Position numbers and translations under genes: made by a program | Shown here: positions 23,036 to 32,632 of the stretch, piece after piece | Layout of the letters: each line of letters opens with the position of its first letter | Position numbering within the stretch: position 1 is the stretch's first letter | The notes under the pieces: model-generated | Seen by the model: the letters and a program-made list of their open reading frames with translations, nothing else | The model's database searches: none | What the model was told of the DNA's origin: nothing | Assembly: GCA_033557465.1 (NCBI GenBank) | Contig: CM066031.1 | Location: 1,231,049,312 to 1,231,113,311 of the forward strand | Direction of reading: 5' to 3' | DNA length: 64,000 nucleotides | Source of the DNA: Ichthyophis bannanicus | Taxonomy: Eukaryota > Chordata > Amphibia > Gymnophiona > Ichthyophiidae

Positions 23036-23224
23036 AGAGGTTCCCAACTCCAGTCCTTGGGGAACCCTAGGCCATTAGGGTTTTCAGGATTCTCACAATG
23101 AATATGCATGAGATAGATCTGCATATTCTGCCTTCATTATATGCAAATCTATCATATGCATATTCATTGTGGGAATCCTGAAAACCCTAATGGCCTAGGG
23201 TTCCCTGAGGACTGGAGTTGGGAT
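23036..23224. mobile_element. Foldback MITE about 190 bp
   Basis: The left arm ccaactccagtccttgggg...ttttcaggattctcac is inverted at the right (gtgggaatcctgaaaac...ctgaggactggagttggg). Its sequence logic (tttcagga...atgaatatgcatgagat) is shared with the larger element at 23262, pointing to one family. The right outermost repeat bases are altered, so no duplication can be claimed. Confidence 0.8.
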
Positions 23225-23261
23225 TGGATGGAATTAAAACAAATGTAAATATCTTCTAAAT

Positions 23262-23807
23262 CAGGGGTTCTCAACCCTGTCCTCGGGACCCCACTAGCCA
23301 GTCAGGTTTTCAGGCTATCCACAATGAATATGAATGAGATATATATGCATTAGAAATAGCCTGCCAAACTGACTGGTTTGTGACCCTCCAGTGCTGGATT
23401 TGGGGACCCCTGCCGTACACCTCTGTCAAGTACGATTGTGAGTGGGCAAGGTACAGATGTCCTCGACCTCAAAAGGGTAGATAGAATGTGTAACCTCCCT
23501 CCTATTTTCTCACCACCACCAAAAAGGTGTCTAATAGACAATATTTTGGTGGTGGTGAGAGGCGAGGAGGTATGTGACATATTCCATCTAATCTTTTTGA
23601 TGTCTTGTACATCTGTACCTTGCCCACTCACAATCTTAAATGACAGAGGTGTAAGGCCGGGGTCCCCAAATCCAGCATTGGAGGGCCACAAGCCAGTCAG
23701 GTTGGCAGGCTATTTCTAATGCATATATATCTCATTCATATTCATTGTGGATAGCCTGAAAACCCGACTGGCTAGTGGGGTCCCGAGGACAGGGTTGAGA
23801 ACCACTG
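23262..23807. mobile_element. hAT-type foldback element, 546 bp, with 8-bp TSD
   Basis: The two halves are inverted copies meeting near 23537, where ctcaccaccaccaaaa mirrors ttttggtggtggtgag. The ends are caggggttctcaaccctg and its complement cagggttgagaaccactg. The perfect 8-bp duplication ttctaaat lies at 23254-23261 and 23808-23815. CAG-type ends and an 8-bp duplication fit the hAT superfamily. No transposase is encoded. Confidence 0.9.
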
Positions 23808-23834
23808 TTCTAAATGAAGAGGGGTAACGTCCCT

Positions 23835-23940
23835 GGAGCAGCACGTACAACTCTACAATTGTGACACTTTACTGGGCAGACTAGATGGATCATGCTGGTC
23901 TTTATCTGCCATCAGTTACTTTGTTACTTTGAGTCCATGG
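23835..23940 (+). mobile_element. LINE 3' end fragment
   Basis: Contains actgggcagactagatgg, then tctttatctgccatc and a ttactttgttactttg tail, resembling a LINE 3' UTR with a short tandem tail. No coding part. Confidence 0.45.
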
Positions 23941-24498
23941 GGCTTAGGGAGATGCTATGCAGTGATTTGCAGCAATTGTTTAAGTGAGTGTTGTATCATT
24001 AAGAGTTTGTTTTTCAGACTAAAAAGAAGCACATTTTAGAATATGTATAATACAGGTGGATGTTTATAGATATTGAACTAGGCTAGAAGATTTAAAGCAG
24101 TGATTCCCATACTTTTTCGGCCCGCTGCCCCTTGGTTCCATAAATTTATTACAGCGCCCCCCCCTCACCTGTGAGGCTATTACTCAAGACGTGTAAATAT
24201 AACACAATTTTGATTGACTTTTATAACAGTTCTGTTTGGCAACCTCTGGTAGACTAAGCGATCGTATCCGGAATAACAAAACCTTTTAGGAAACTGTAAG
24301 CCACTTCGCTGATTTTATTGCCTAGTGGACAGCTAGAATTAAAACGACTTATAACTATGACTGTGTTCTTATAATTATAACAGAGGCATAAGCAGGTAAA
24401 TAGTGTTATTTGCCAAGTTACCACGTTGATAAAATGGTAAAAAAAGGAAAAAAATATAATGGGACATCGTTTATCAAACAATTCTAAATATCACAGTG

Positions 24499-26990
24499 TC
24501 TTGCCTCAGTGTCCTCGTACTTGAGGATTTTAACATCCATTTACACACACCCTCCCACTCTCGTGATTTTCTGTTCCATCAATTCCTGATTGATCATGAT
24601 TTCATTCAGTTTATTCACGGCTCCACTCATTCAGTTGGTCACACGCTTGATCTACTTTTCATACATTTAGACATTCACCCTATCCCCTCTGGGTTCTCGA
24701 CCCATCCTCTCCCCTGGACTGATCATTTATTGATCTGTTTATCTCTCTCCCTGTCCTCGGGTTCCTCTAGGGCAGTCTCCTCTTATCCCCCTACCCACAG
24801 GCACATCACACCTGATACAAAGACCTGTTTCCTAGCAGCTTTGGCCATTCTCCCATCAGATTTTACTACTCTCCCTTTAAATCTTAAAGCTGACTGCTGG
24901 AACTCTGTTTTACAAACTCATTTGGACCATCTCGCCCCATTGGTCCCTCTGCGACCATCTTCACATCGCTCTGCTCCTTGGTTCCATCCAGGCCTTTGGC
25001 TACTTAGCAACTCCATGCTGCTGAAAGAGCATGGGAAAAGAAGCAAGACCCTTTCCTTCATGCTATTTTCCTGGACCACCATCACTATTATCATAGCAGA
25101 ATACTATCAGCCAAACAGGACTTTTATTCCTCAATAGTTTTGGCTTCCTCCCATAACCCAGAGGCTCTTTTTTTCCCTTGCTGCCCATCTCTCCTCTTTT
25201 TCTGCCCCTTCAGCCTCCACAGGCCCTTCCCCCGATGCTTTGGCTAATGTCTTCATATCCAAAATCTCATCCAGTCATTTTGGTATCCCTCTCTGTGAGA
25301 CATTTACCCTTCCTCCTTCCCCCCACATCCCCCTCATGCATCAATACACATCTCTGGGGTTCCTTACAACCCATTGAGGAGTCAGCTCTATGTTGCACAT
25401 TGTCCTCCGTTAAACAGTCCTTTGGCCCTCTAGACCCTATCCCTTCCAACTGGTATTCCAAACCTTCATTGGCTCTCATCCCATTTATTTGTTTGATGCT
25501 TAACAACTCCTTTATTACTGGTATTGTCCCTCCCTCCTGGAAATAGGCTGTGATTCAAACCCTCTGCTAAAAGGCCCCAAACTTGATCCCAATGATACTG
25601 CCCATTATCGTCCAGTTTCCAACATCCCATTTCTAGGTAAACTGGCTGAGCTTCTGGTTCTTAATCAACTGGCAGATCATCTAGAACACACCCTAGCATT
25701 ATACCTGTGTCAGTCTGGCTTCAGAAAATACCATAGAACCAAAACCATCATTACTTCTCTGCTGAATGACATCTACATGTTCTTGGATCAGGATTTCTAT
25801 GCCCAATCAATTTCTCTTGATCTTACAGCCACCTTTGATCTTGTCGACCATAATCTCCTCTTATCTCAACTTCATGACATCAGAATATCGGGTACCGCTT
25901 TCTCCTGGTTCTCTGCATTTCTGCAGAATCGTGCATATTTGGTCCATCACTACGGAGCTGTTTCGTCAGTTTTCTCTCTTCCCTGTGGTATCACCCCATG
26001 GATCTGCTCTCTCTCCCTTTCTCTTCATTATTTTCCTTAGCCCCCTTGCTACCCATATTCAATTATCAGGCATTAGTTTTTACATTTACGCGGATGATAT
26101 TCTCTTCCTTGCGTGCCTTGACAGTGCCGCCCTCAATCTTTCTCCAGGTAATGCCGCCCTCGACTTTATTGCTTCTTGGCTTTATTCAAACACTTTAAAA
26201 CTCAATCCTAACAAAACTACCGCTACTTGGGTGACTGCTTCCCAGAGTTCATCATCTGTAGCCCCTTCTCTGGCTTCCTCACCCATAAGTCAGCAATATT
26301 CTTTCAAATATGTAGGAGTCCACATAGACACGGATCTTTCTTTTTCGATGCATGCTTCTCATTTCACTAGATCCGCTTTCTGTTCTCTCCATCGCCTCAG
26401 TGCTCTTCACCCTTTTTTCGATGAAGTAGCCTTGACTATGCTACTGTTAAGCATGGTCATCTCAAAAAATTGGTTATTGCAACATTTGCTTCTCTGGTCT
26501 TCCGGGTTATCAGGTTAAGCGTCTCCAATCAATCCAAACACTGCAATTCGTCGCCTCACCTCTGCCACAAGGTATGATCACGTTACACCGCTGCACATGC
26601 AGCATTACTGGTTACCAGTCCCTCAAAGGATCATCTTTAAGGTTCTTACACTTACCCACAAATCTCTATGATCATGCACCACACTACCTGTCTTCCTTAA
26701 TCATTTCTTATGTTCCTCAACATTATCTCAGGTCATTACAAGACAACCACTTGGTACTCCCTTCCCCTCTTGCATAAAATTGGAACAAACACACTGCTCT
26801 GCTTTTTCCTACCTGGCTCCAGCTCTGTGGAATGTCCTACCTTCTCAGATTAGGCTGGAGCCTGCTTTTTCAGCCTTCAAGTGTCTCCTTAAGACACATC
26901 TCTTTATCCAGGCATTTGGCGTAAACCTTCCTGGCTGAGCTGCAGTCCCAAGTTCTTTATAATTGTTTCCTTCGCTGTCCTTTCTCTCTG
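24499..26990 (+). pseudogene. L2 EN-RT polyprotein, broken
   Basis: The endonuclease C-terminal half is open at 24499-25137, with EDFNIHLHTPSHSRDFLF, STHSVGHTLDLLF and LPWTDHLLI (the SDH-like catalytic region, reading TDH). RT follows with frameshifts and a stop near 25546: NWYSKPSLALIPFI, SGFRKYHRTKTIITSLLND (about 25710-25770), ISLDLTATFDLVDHNLL (25807-25857), and FYIYADDILFLA (about 26077-26112), where the YADD catalytic box is intact. The RT C-terminus (FKYVGVHIDTDLSFS) and the L2 end motif (LWNVLP-like, about 26827-26840) follow. It would prime and copy L2 RNA at a nicked site, but cannot now. Confidence 0.85.
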
Positions 26991-27062
26991 CTTTCCTGTT
27001 ACCAATGATGTTCTTTTTCTTTTTATGTGATGTAGTATTGTAAACCGCTCTTTCCTTTACGT

Positions 27063-27180
27063 CACTCCAGTCCAGTCCCGGAATCTCTGGGATATAGGTT
27101 CCTCCTGCAGCTTGGAGACTGAACAATGACATTCTTCTGATGTCACCAGTATAACCACCCGAGGGACCGCCTCCTTTCTT
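27063..27180. repeat. DIRS-2 left terminal inverted repeat
   Basis: Runs from ctccagtccagtcccgg to accgcctcctttct. The inverted partner is at 36069-36188. The first bases outside it (27053-27062) are unique to the left end and occur in complement in the ICR. Confidence 0.9.
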
Positions 27181-27947
27181 CAGTTTGTTCAGTCTCCAAG
27201 CAGCTGGAGGTTCAGAGCCTAGGGATTATCAGCTCATTGGAGGGACAATTAAGTTTCTTTGAATTTATTTTTCTTTAGTTTTTCTTTAGTTTTATTTTAC
27301 TTAAAGAGCTACGTTACTGTGGCTTTAAGGTCAGTGGGCTGCCCTCCCTCTCTCTTTAAAGATTGATTTCTCTGCCGGTTGAAAAACTGCGTTTTATTTC
27401 TTTATTAAAGTCTCCCGATCCTACTTTAATTAGGTGAGGAGTACTTGGCAGAGTTAATGCACTTCTGTGCTGATGTCTGGAAGCTGCAGTCTTTGCGGTG
27501 AGTCGTTTTAGTTCGGGGGAGAGCAGTTTTGATTGATTCGCCAGAGTTTTCTGCTGTGATTTCCTTTTGGGCGTTACTTCCGGGTTTCCTCCGATGTAGT
27601 TAAAAGCATATCGCTGAGGACCCGGTATGATTGGAAAAGCGCTTTAAACATCTTTTTTTCCTAGTTGCTGAATTGAGAGTCTTATTTACTACTGTGTACT
27701 TGTTTTAATGCTTGCAGTTGATTCCGTTGAAGGCCGTGCCGTTTTTTTGGCGTTTGCACGGAGAAACGCCAGATAAAAGAGGCAAAGTGAGAGATCTTCA
27801 TCTGTAAGTGGGGTTTTTTTGCGTTTTTGAGTGAACACTTGAGTGCCTAAATGATATCTTTTTGACACTTTTAAAACTTGTGCTGTTTATTTTATTTAAA
27901 AAAGATATATATATTTTTTAAGTTGGTTGTGTTGAAGCTTCAGTTCA
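27181..27947 (+). promoter_or_regulatory. DIRS-2 5' untranslated region
   Basis: About 770 bp lie between the terminal repeat and the Gag ATG. No long ORF. AT-rich runs (ttttagtttttctttag, atatatatattttttaag) alternate with short GC stretches such as gcgtttgcacggagaaacgc. Promoter function is inferred only from position. Confidence 0.5.
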
Positions 27948-29348
27948 GTGATGCCTTCAAAACCACAATGTTTAGTATGTGGTTCAAAAAGGGGAACATT
28001 ATCTGAATCGGGTGTCTGTAAGTCCTGTGTTCAGGAGACTTCTGTTGTGGAGCAGGTTTTAGAGTCTAGTGCGGAGGGGGTTAGACGTGTTCCCATATCT
28101 AGGGTGGACACTAATTCTCCTCCGCAGCTTTTACCAGAGCCTGTGGCAGGGCCTTCTTCTATGCCAGATGTGCCGCAAGTACCTTCAGTTTTTTCTTCTG
28201 GTTTAGCAGCGTTGTTTTCACAGGATTTTATAGCTCTGCTTCAGCAGTCTTTTGGTAATGGTCATAATATTTCTCTTCCCTCTATTGCAGCTGATCTTGG
28301 GAAAAAGCGCACGACAGTTCCTTTGGAGGTCAGTGACAGTGCTATTCCTGTCAAAAGGATTAAATTGGGAAAGGATTTGCAGGAACATTCTTTAGTCTCG
28401 GAAGAGATTCACTCTGATCTTGATTTAGATGTAGAGGATGAATTGGAAGAGGGAGAAATCACGGATCAGGAGGATCAGTCCAGAGTAGTTCGTGTTTTTC
28501 GTAGAGAAGAGTTACCAGCATTGATTATGGAAACTCTTAAGGTACTTAATATGCCAGTATCAGGGCCAGAGGATGACTCTGCATTGGAGGATCCTTTGTT
28601 GCAGGCATTTAGGAAGACGCAAAGGGCCTTTCCTGTTCACAGAGTTGTAAGGGAAATGATTCAACAAGAATGGGATTTACCTGAAGCTGGACTGAAGGGG
28701 TCCAGGGTCATGGCTTGTTTATATCCTCTGCTGGATCAGGATAGAGAATTGTTTAAATCTCCAAAAGTGGATGCAGTGGTATCAGCGGTTACCAAGAAGA
28801 CTACTATTCCGGTAGAAGGTGGTGCCGCGCTTAAGAATAGCCATGATAGGAAATTGGATTCTTTGTTAAAGCAAGTGTTTGATGTTAATGCTCTGTCTAT
28901 TCAGGCTTCGATTTGTGGTGCATGGGTAGCCAGAGCATGTCTTCATTGGTTGCAGAGGGTACATGGAGAGAATGTGGAAGACTCTACGGAATAAGCGTCT
29001 AGATTAGAGACTGGAGCAGCTTATTTGGCTGACATTCATTATGATCTTATTCGAGGATTGTCGAAGAGTATGGGTTCAGTTAAAGCAGCTAGAAGATATT
29101 TATGGTTGTGTAACTGGGCTGCTGATGCTTCTTCTAAGGCAAGACTCTCTAAGCTTCCTTTCAGAGGGAAACTTCTTTTTGGCGAAGATTTAGATAAGTT
29201 AGTAAAAGACTTGGGAGATTTTAAAGGAGGCAGGCTGCCTGAAGATAGACAAACGTTGGGGCGTTCAGTTCAGGTGTCTAGAGGCCTATACAGAGATTTT
29301 CGTCGTTTTCATTCCACACGTTTTGGACAGTTTCAGAGAGGCCATTAA
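27948..29348 (+). pseudogene. DIRS-2 Gag, one in-frame stop
   Basis: The reading frame opens at ATG 27948 (MMPSKPQCLVCGSK) and closes at 29348, broken only by TAA at 28992-28994. The two halves are in the same frame. Near the N-terminus CLVCGSKRGTLSESGVCKSC (residues 9-28) gives a two-CxxC zinc motif. An acidic linker (DLDLDVEDELEEGEITDQ) follows. The C-terminal core (TTIPVEGGAALKNSHDRKLD; ADIHYDLIRGLSKSMG; GKLLFGEDLDKLVKDLG) is also found, degraded, in DIRS-3. Gag would package the RNA. The single stop suggests relatively recent loss. Confidence 0.9.
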
Positions 29349-29440
29349 TATTTCAAAAGTCAGGTTTCGAGGTTTTAGAGGAGCAAGCAGAGGATTCGCT
29401 ACCACCTCTTCCTCTTCAAGCTCTAGAAAGTCGCAATGAA

Positions 29441-31343
29441 ATGAGGAACACCCAGGCAGATTTTATTCCTGTAGGAGGACGGCTGCGGGATTTTTATTCA
29501 GCCTGGGTTCAAATTACATCCAATCCATGGGTGTTGGAGATTATTCGAGAAGGATATGCTCTAGAGCTTCAGTGCCCGGTGGTCGATTTGTTTATTCGTT
29601 CTCCTTGCAAGGATCGCGTCAAGGGTGAAGCAGTAGGCGAGTCCTTGCAAAGAATTTTGAATCTCAAAGCTATTGTTCCGGTGCCGCCAGGCCAACACGG
29701 TTTCGGTCGATACTCCTATCTATTTTGTGGTTCCAAAGAAAGAAGGGTCTTTTCGACCAATTTTGGATCTTCGAAAGGTAAATCGTTGCCTTCGAGTATC
29801 TCATTTTTGGATGGAAACGCTGAGGTCGGTAATTTTGGCCGTAAGAAAAGGAGAGTTTCTTACGTCTCTGGATTTAACGGAGGTGTATCTGCACATTCCC
29901 ATTCGTCAGGAACATCAAACGTTTTTGAGGTTTGCAGTTCCAATGGGTCATTTCCAGTTTCAAGCATTGCCATTCGGTTTGGCAACGGCTCCACGAAAGT
30001 TTACCAAGGTAATGGTAGTCATTGTGGCAGCATTGAGAAAGGAAGGAATTCTAGTTTACCCATACTTGGACGATTGGTTGATTCGAGCAAAGTCGGAGAA
30101 TGAAAGCAAGTTGGCAACAGCCAGAGTAGTGGAGTTTTTACAAAGTCTGGGTTGGGTTGTCAACATGGCAAAGAGCAAGTTGATTCCGTCACAGAACCTG
30201 GAACACCTAGGAGCTCGATTCGACACAAGGATAGGAAAAGTATTCCTTCCTCAATCACGAGTCCTGGTACTGAGAAATCTGGTACGAAGTTTCTTGACCA
30301 GAGAAAATCCCACGGCATGGCATTATTTGCAGTTACTCGGAACCATGGCAGCAATGTTAGACTTAGTTCCATGGGCGAGAGCTCATATGCAACCTCTACA
30401 GAGAGCGTTGCTAAGGAGATAGTCGTATCAAAAGGATCCTCTCTCAAAGAAGTTACCCTGCCTTTCGGAGATGCATCAGGCTCTCTTTTGGTGGATAAAG
30501 CCGGGGGTGCTAGATGCAGGAATGCACCTAGAATTACCGGTTTGGATTCCTCTTACAACAGATGCCAGTCTTATGAGCTGCGGAGCTCACTTCGAAGGAA
30601 AATTTGTCCAAGGTCAATGGACGGAACTGGAGAGGCTTTGGTCAATAAACAGACAGGAGTTGAGAGCAGTAACTTTAGCTCTTCAAGCCTTTCAAGGTTA
30701 TCTTCAGGGGAAGGCTGTTTGTGTTCTGTCAGACAACGCAACCACAGTGGCTTACATCAACCGTCAAGGGGCCACAAGCAGTGTTGCTGTGGAGGCTGAA
30801 TCCGAACAGTTGTTCGTGTTGGCCGAGAGGAACTTGGATGCTTTGTCAGCGAGTCATGTAGCGGGAGTAAACAATGTGGAAGCCGATTTTTTGAGTCGAG
30901 TGAAAGTGGATCCAGGGGAGTGGATTCTGCATCCCCAAGTGTTTCAATTAATAATAGATTATTGGGGGATTCCGGTGATGGATCTCATGGCAACATTCGA
31001 GTCAGCAAAGGTCGATTGGTTTTTCAGTCGAAGACGAGAGAGAATGTCGGAAGATCTGGATGCACTCATTCAAAGTTGGCCGGAGGAACAGCTTCCATAC
31101 GTCTTCCCTCCGTGGGTGTTGATAGATCCAGTTCTGCAAAGAGTAGAGCGACACAAGGGGCTAGTGATATTGATAGCTCCAGATTGGCCAAGACGGCTAT
31201 GGTATGCAGATCTCATGAGGTTATTGGTAGATTGGCCATGGCGCTTACCGGCGAGAGAGGATCTATTGTGTCAGGAGCCGTTACGCATGCCTCAAGTGGA
31301 TCGATTCTCGCTTACGGCTTGGCTCTTGAAAGGGCGAGATTAA
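29441..31343 (+). pseudogene. DIRS-2 RT-RNase H with methyltransferase-like tail; one frameshift, one stop
   Basis: The N-terminal part (29441 to about 29715: GGRLRDFYSAWVQITSNPWV) is in one frame. A single frameshift near 29712-29720 moves to the frame used to 31343. RT blocks: FVVPKKEGSFRPILDLRKVN, FLTSLDLTEVYLHIPI, ALPFGLATAPRKFTK and the catalytic YPYLDDWLI (30058-30084). TAG at 30420-30422 is the only stop in that frame. RNase H: PLTTDASLMSCGAHF, ELRAVTLALQAF, LSDNATTVAYINRQG, NNVEADFLSR. The tail (WGIPVMDLMATFESAKVDWF; PYVFPPWVLI; LVILIAPDWPRRLWY) fits the DAM/methyltransferase-like domain described in DIRS elements. The 3' end overlaps the recombinase ORF. Confidence 0.9.
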
Positions 31344-32308
31344 GAGCCAGGGGTTACTCTTCAGCAGTGATTTCCACTTTGTAAAAATCAAGGAAGAGAT
31401 CTACCTCTTTGGCTTATATTCGTACATGGAGAATATTTGAGGCTTGGTGTGAAAACAAGTGCGTTAAAGCATTGAAAGCTTCTATTTCTCAGATTCTATC
31501 TTTTTTGCAGGAAGGATTTGAGAAAGGTTTGGCTCCTGTTTCCGTTGAAATTACAGTTAGCAGGTCTTTCTTGTTATAGAGGGAAAATAAAGGGTGAAGT
31601 GATTGGAGCACATCCGGATGTGAAGCGTTTTTTGAGAGCGGTTTCATTATTGAGACCACCGTGTAGACCACGCGTTCTGTCTTGGAGTCTCCATTTGGTT
31701 TTAGAGGCTTTAGTATGCGAACCGTTGTCTCGAGCGTCATTAAAGGATCTTTCGCTCAAGGTAATTTTTCTTGTAGCTATTTCATCGGCCCGAAGGATTT
31801 CTGAGTTGCAGGCTTTATCTTGTAGAAAGCCTTTTCTATTATTTTTCAAGGGAAAGGTCGTTTTAAGGCCAGTGCCTTCTTTTCTACCCAAGGTGGTGTC
31901 GACTTTTCATATGAATCAGGAAGTTTCATTGCCAGTATTTGAAAAGAATACCAAAGAAAATCAATTCAACAAGTTGCATCTATTGAATGTTCATAGAGCA
32001 TTGAAGATATATTTAAAACAGCAGCTTCTAAGGCTTCTATTGCTAGATGGCTCAAAGAGGCTATAGCTTCATCGTATTTGTTAAAGGGTAAAACAGTTCC
32101 TGATGGGCTTAAAGTGCATTCAAGGAGAGCGCAAGCTGCATCCTGGGCTGAGTACAGTTTGGTGCAGCCTGTGGACATCTGTAGAGCGGCTACTTGGTCA
32201 TCATTAAATTCCTTTGTTAAACATTATAGGTTAGATTTACAGGCAGAAACTGATACCTGTTTTGGTTCGGTAGTGCTTCAGGCTGGTCTAGCGGGACCCA
32301 CCCGTTAA
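31210..32308 (+). pseudogene. DIRS-2 tyrosine recombinase, broken
   Basis: It overlaps the end of the RT ORF in another frame. An open stretch reaching 31384 ends LERARLRARGYSSAVISTL, then TAA (31382-31384), after which the same frame continues KSRKRSTSLAYIRTWRIFEA. A frameshift near 31556 leads to RGKIKGEVIGAHPDVKRFL and the catalytic core. The first Arg box is SSARRISELQAL (about 31785-31820). The HxxR box is VHSRRAQAASWAEY (about 32115-32157), and the Tyr lies in ICRAATWSSLNSFVKHYRL (32177-32233). All expected catalytic residues are still encoded. A further frameshift or stop lies near 32060. The enzyme would join circular DNA to the genome. Confidence 0.88.
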
Positions 32309-32326
32309 AGGTTTTTACTGCTCTGT

Positions 32327-32440
32327 TATATCCCAGAGATTCCGGGACTGGACTGGAGTGACGTAAAGGAAGGTTAAATTAGACTTATCTGCTAATTGTT
32401 GTTCCTTTAGAAACTCCAGTCCAGTCCCGCATCCCTCCCT
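32327..32440. repeat. DIRS-2 internal complementary region (ICR)
   Basis: 32327-32367 (tatcccagagattccggg...gacgtaaagg) is the reverse complement of the left terminus at 27053-27095. 32370-32435 (ggttaaattagacttatc...agtccagtccc) is the reverse complement of the right terminus at 36170-36228. The joint reads gtaaaggaaggttaaa, showing how the circular junction would look. Confidence 0.93.
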
Positions 32441-32632
32441 GATATGTGTTTAGTTTAAATTCAGGCCTGAAGCATAGAGATATAGTAAATTCATGTTAAG
32501 CCTTAGGGTTCATTTAGGGTTGTTGATACTTTTGAGTATTCTTATAAAGCAATATTCCTTTATATAGAGACGAAGGGCAGTATGTAAAAATGAAATAAAT
32601 AGAAATTTTAACAATTTCTTTAAAAGCATATT

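Noticed and set aside
30920..31200. Plus-strand frame overlapping DIRS-2 RT, as a separate gene
   Set aside because: Only its last part is meaningful (recombinase N-terminus). The earlier part is a shadow of RNase H and the methyltransferase-like tail.
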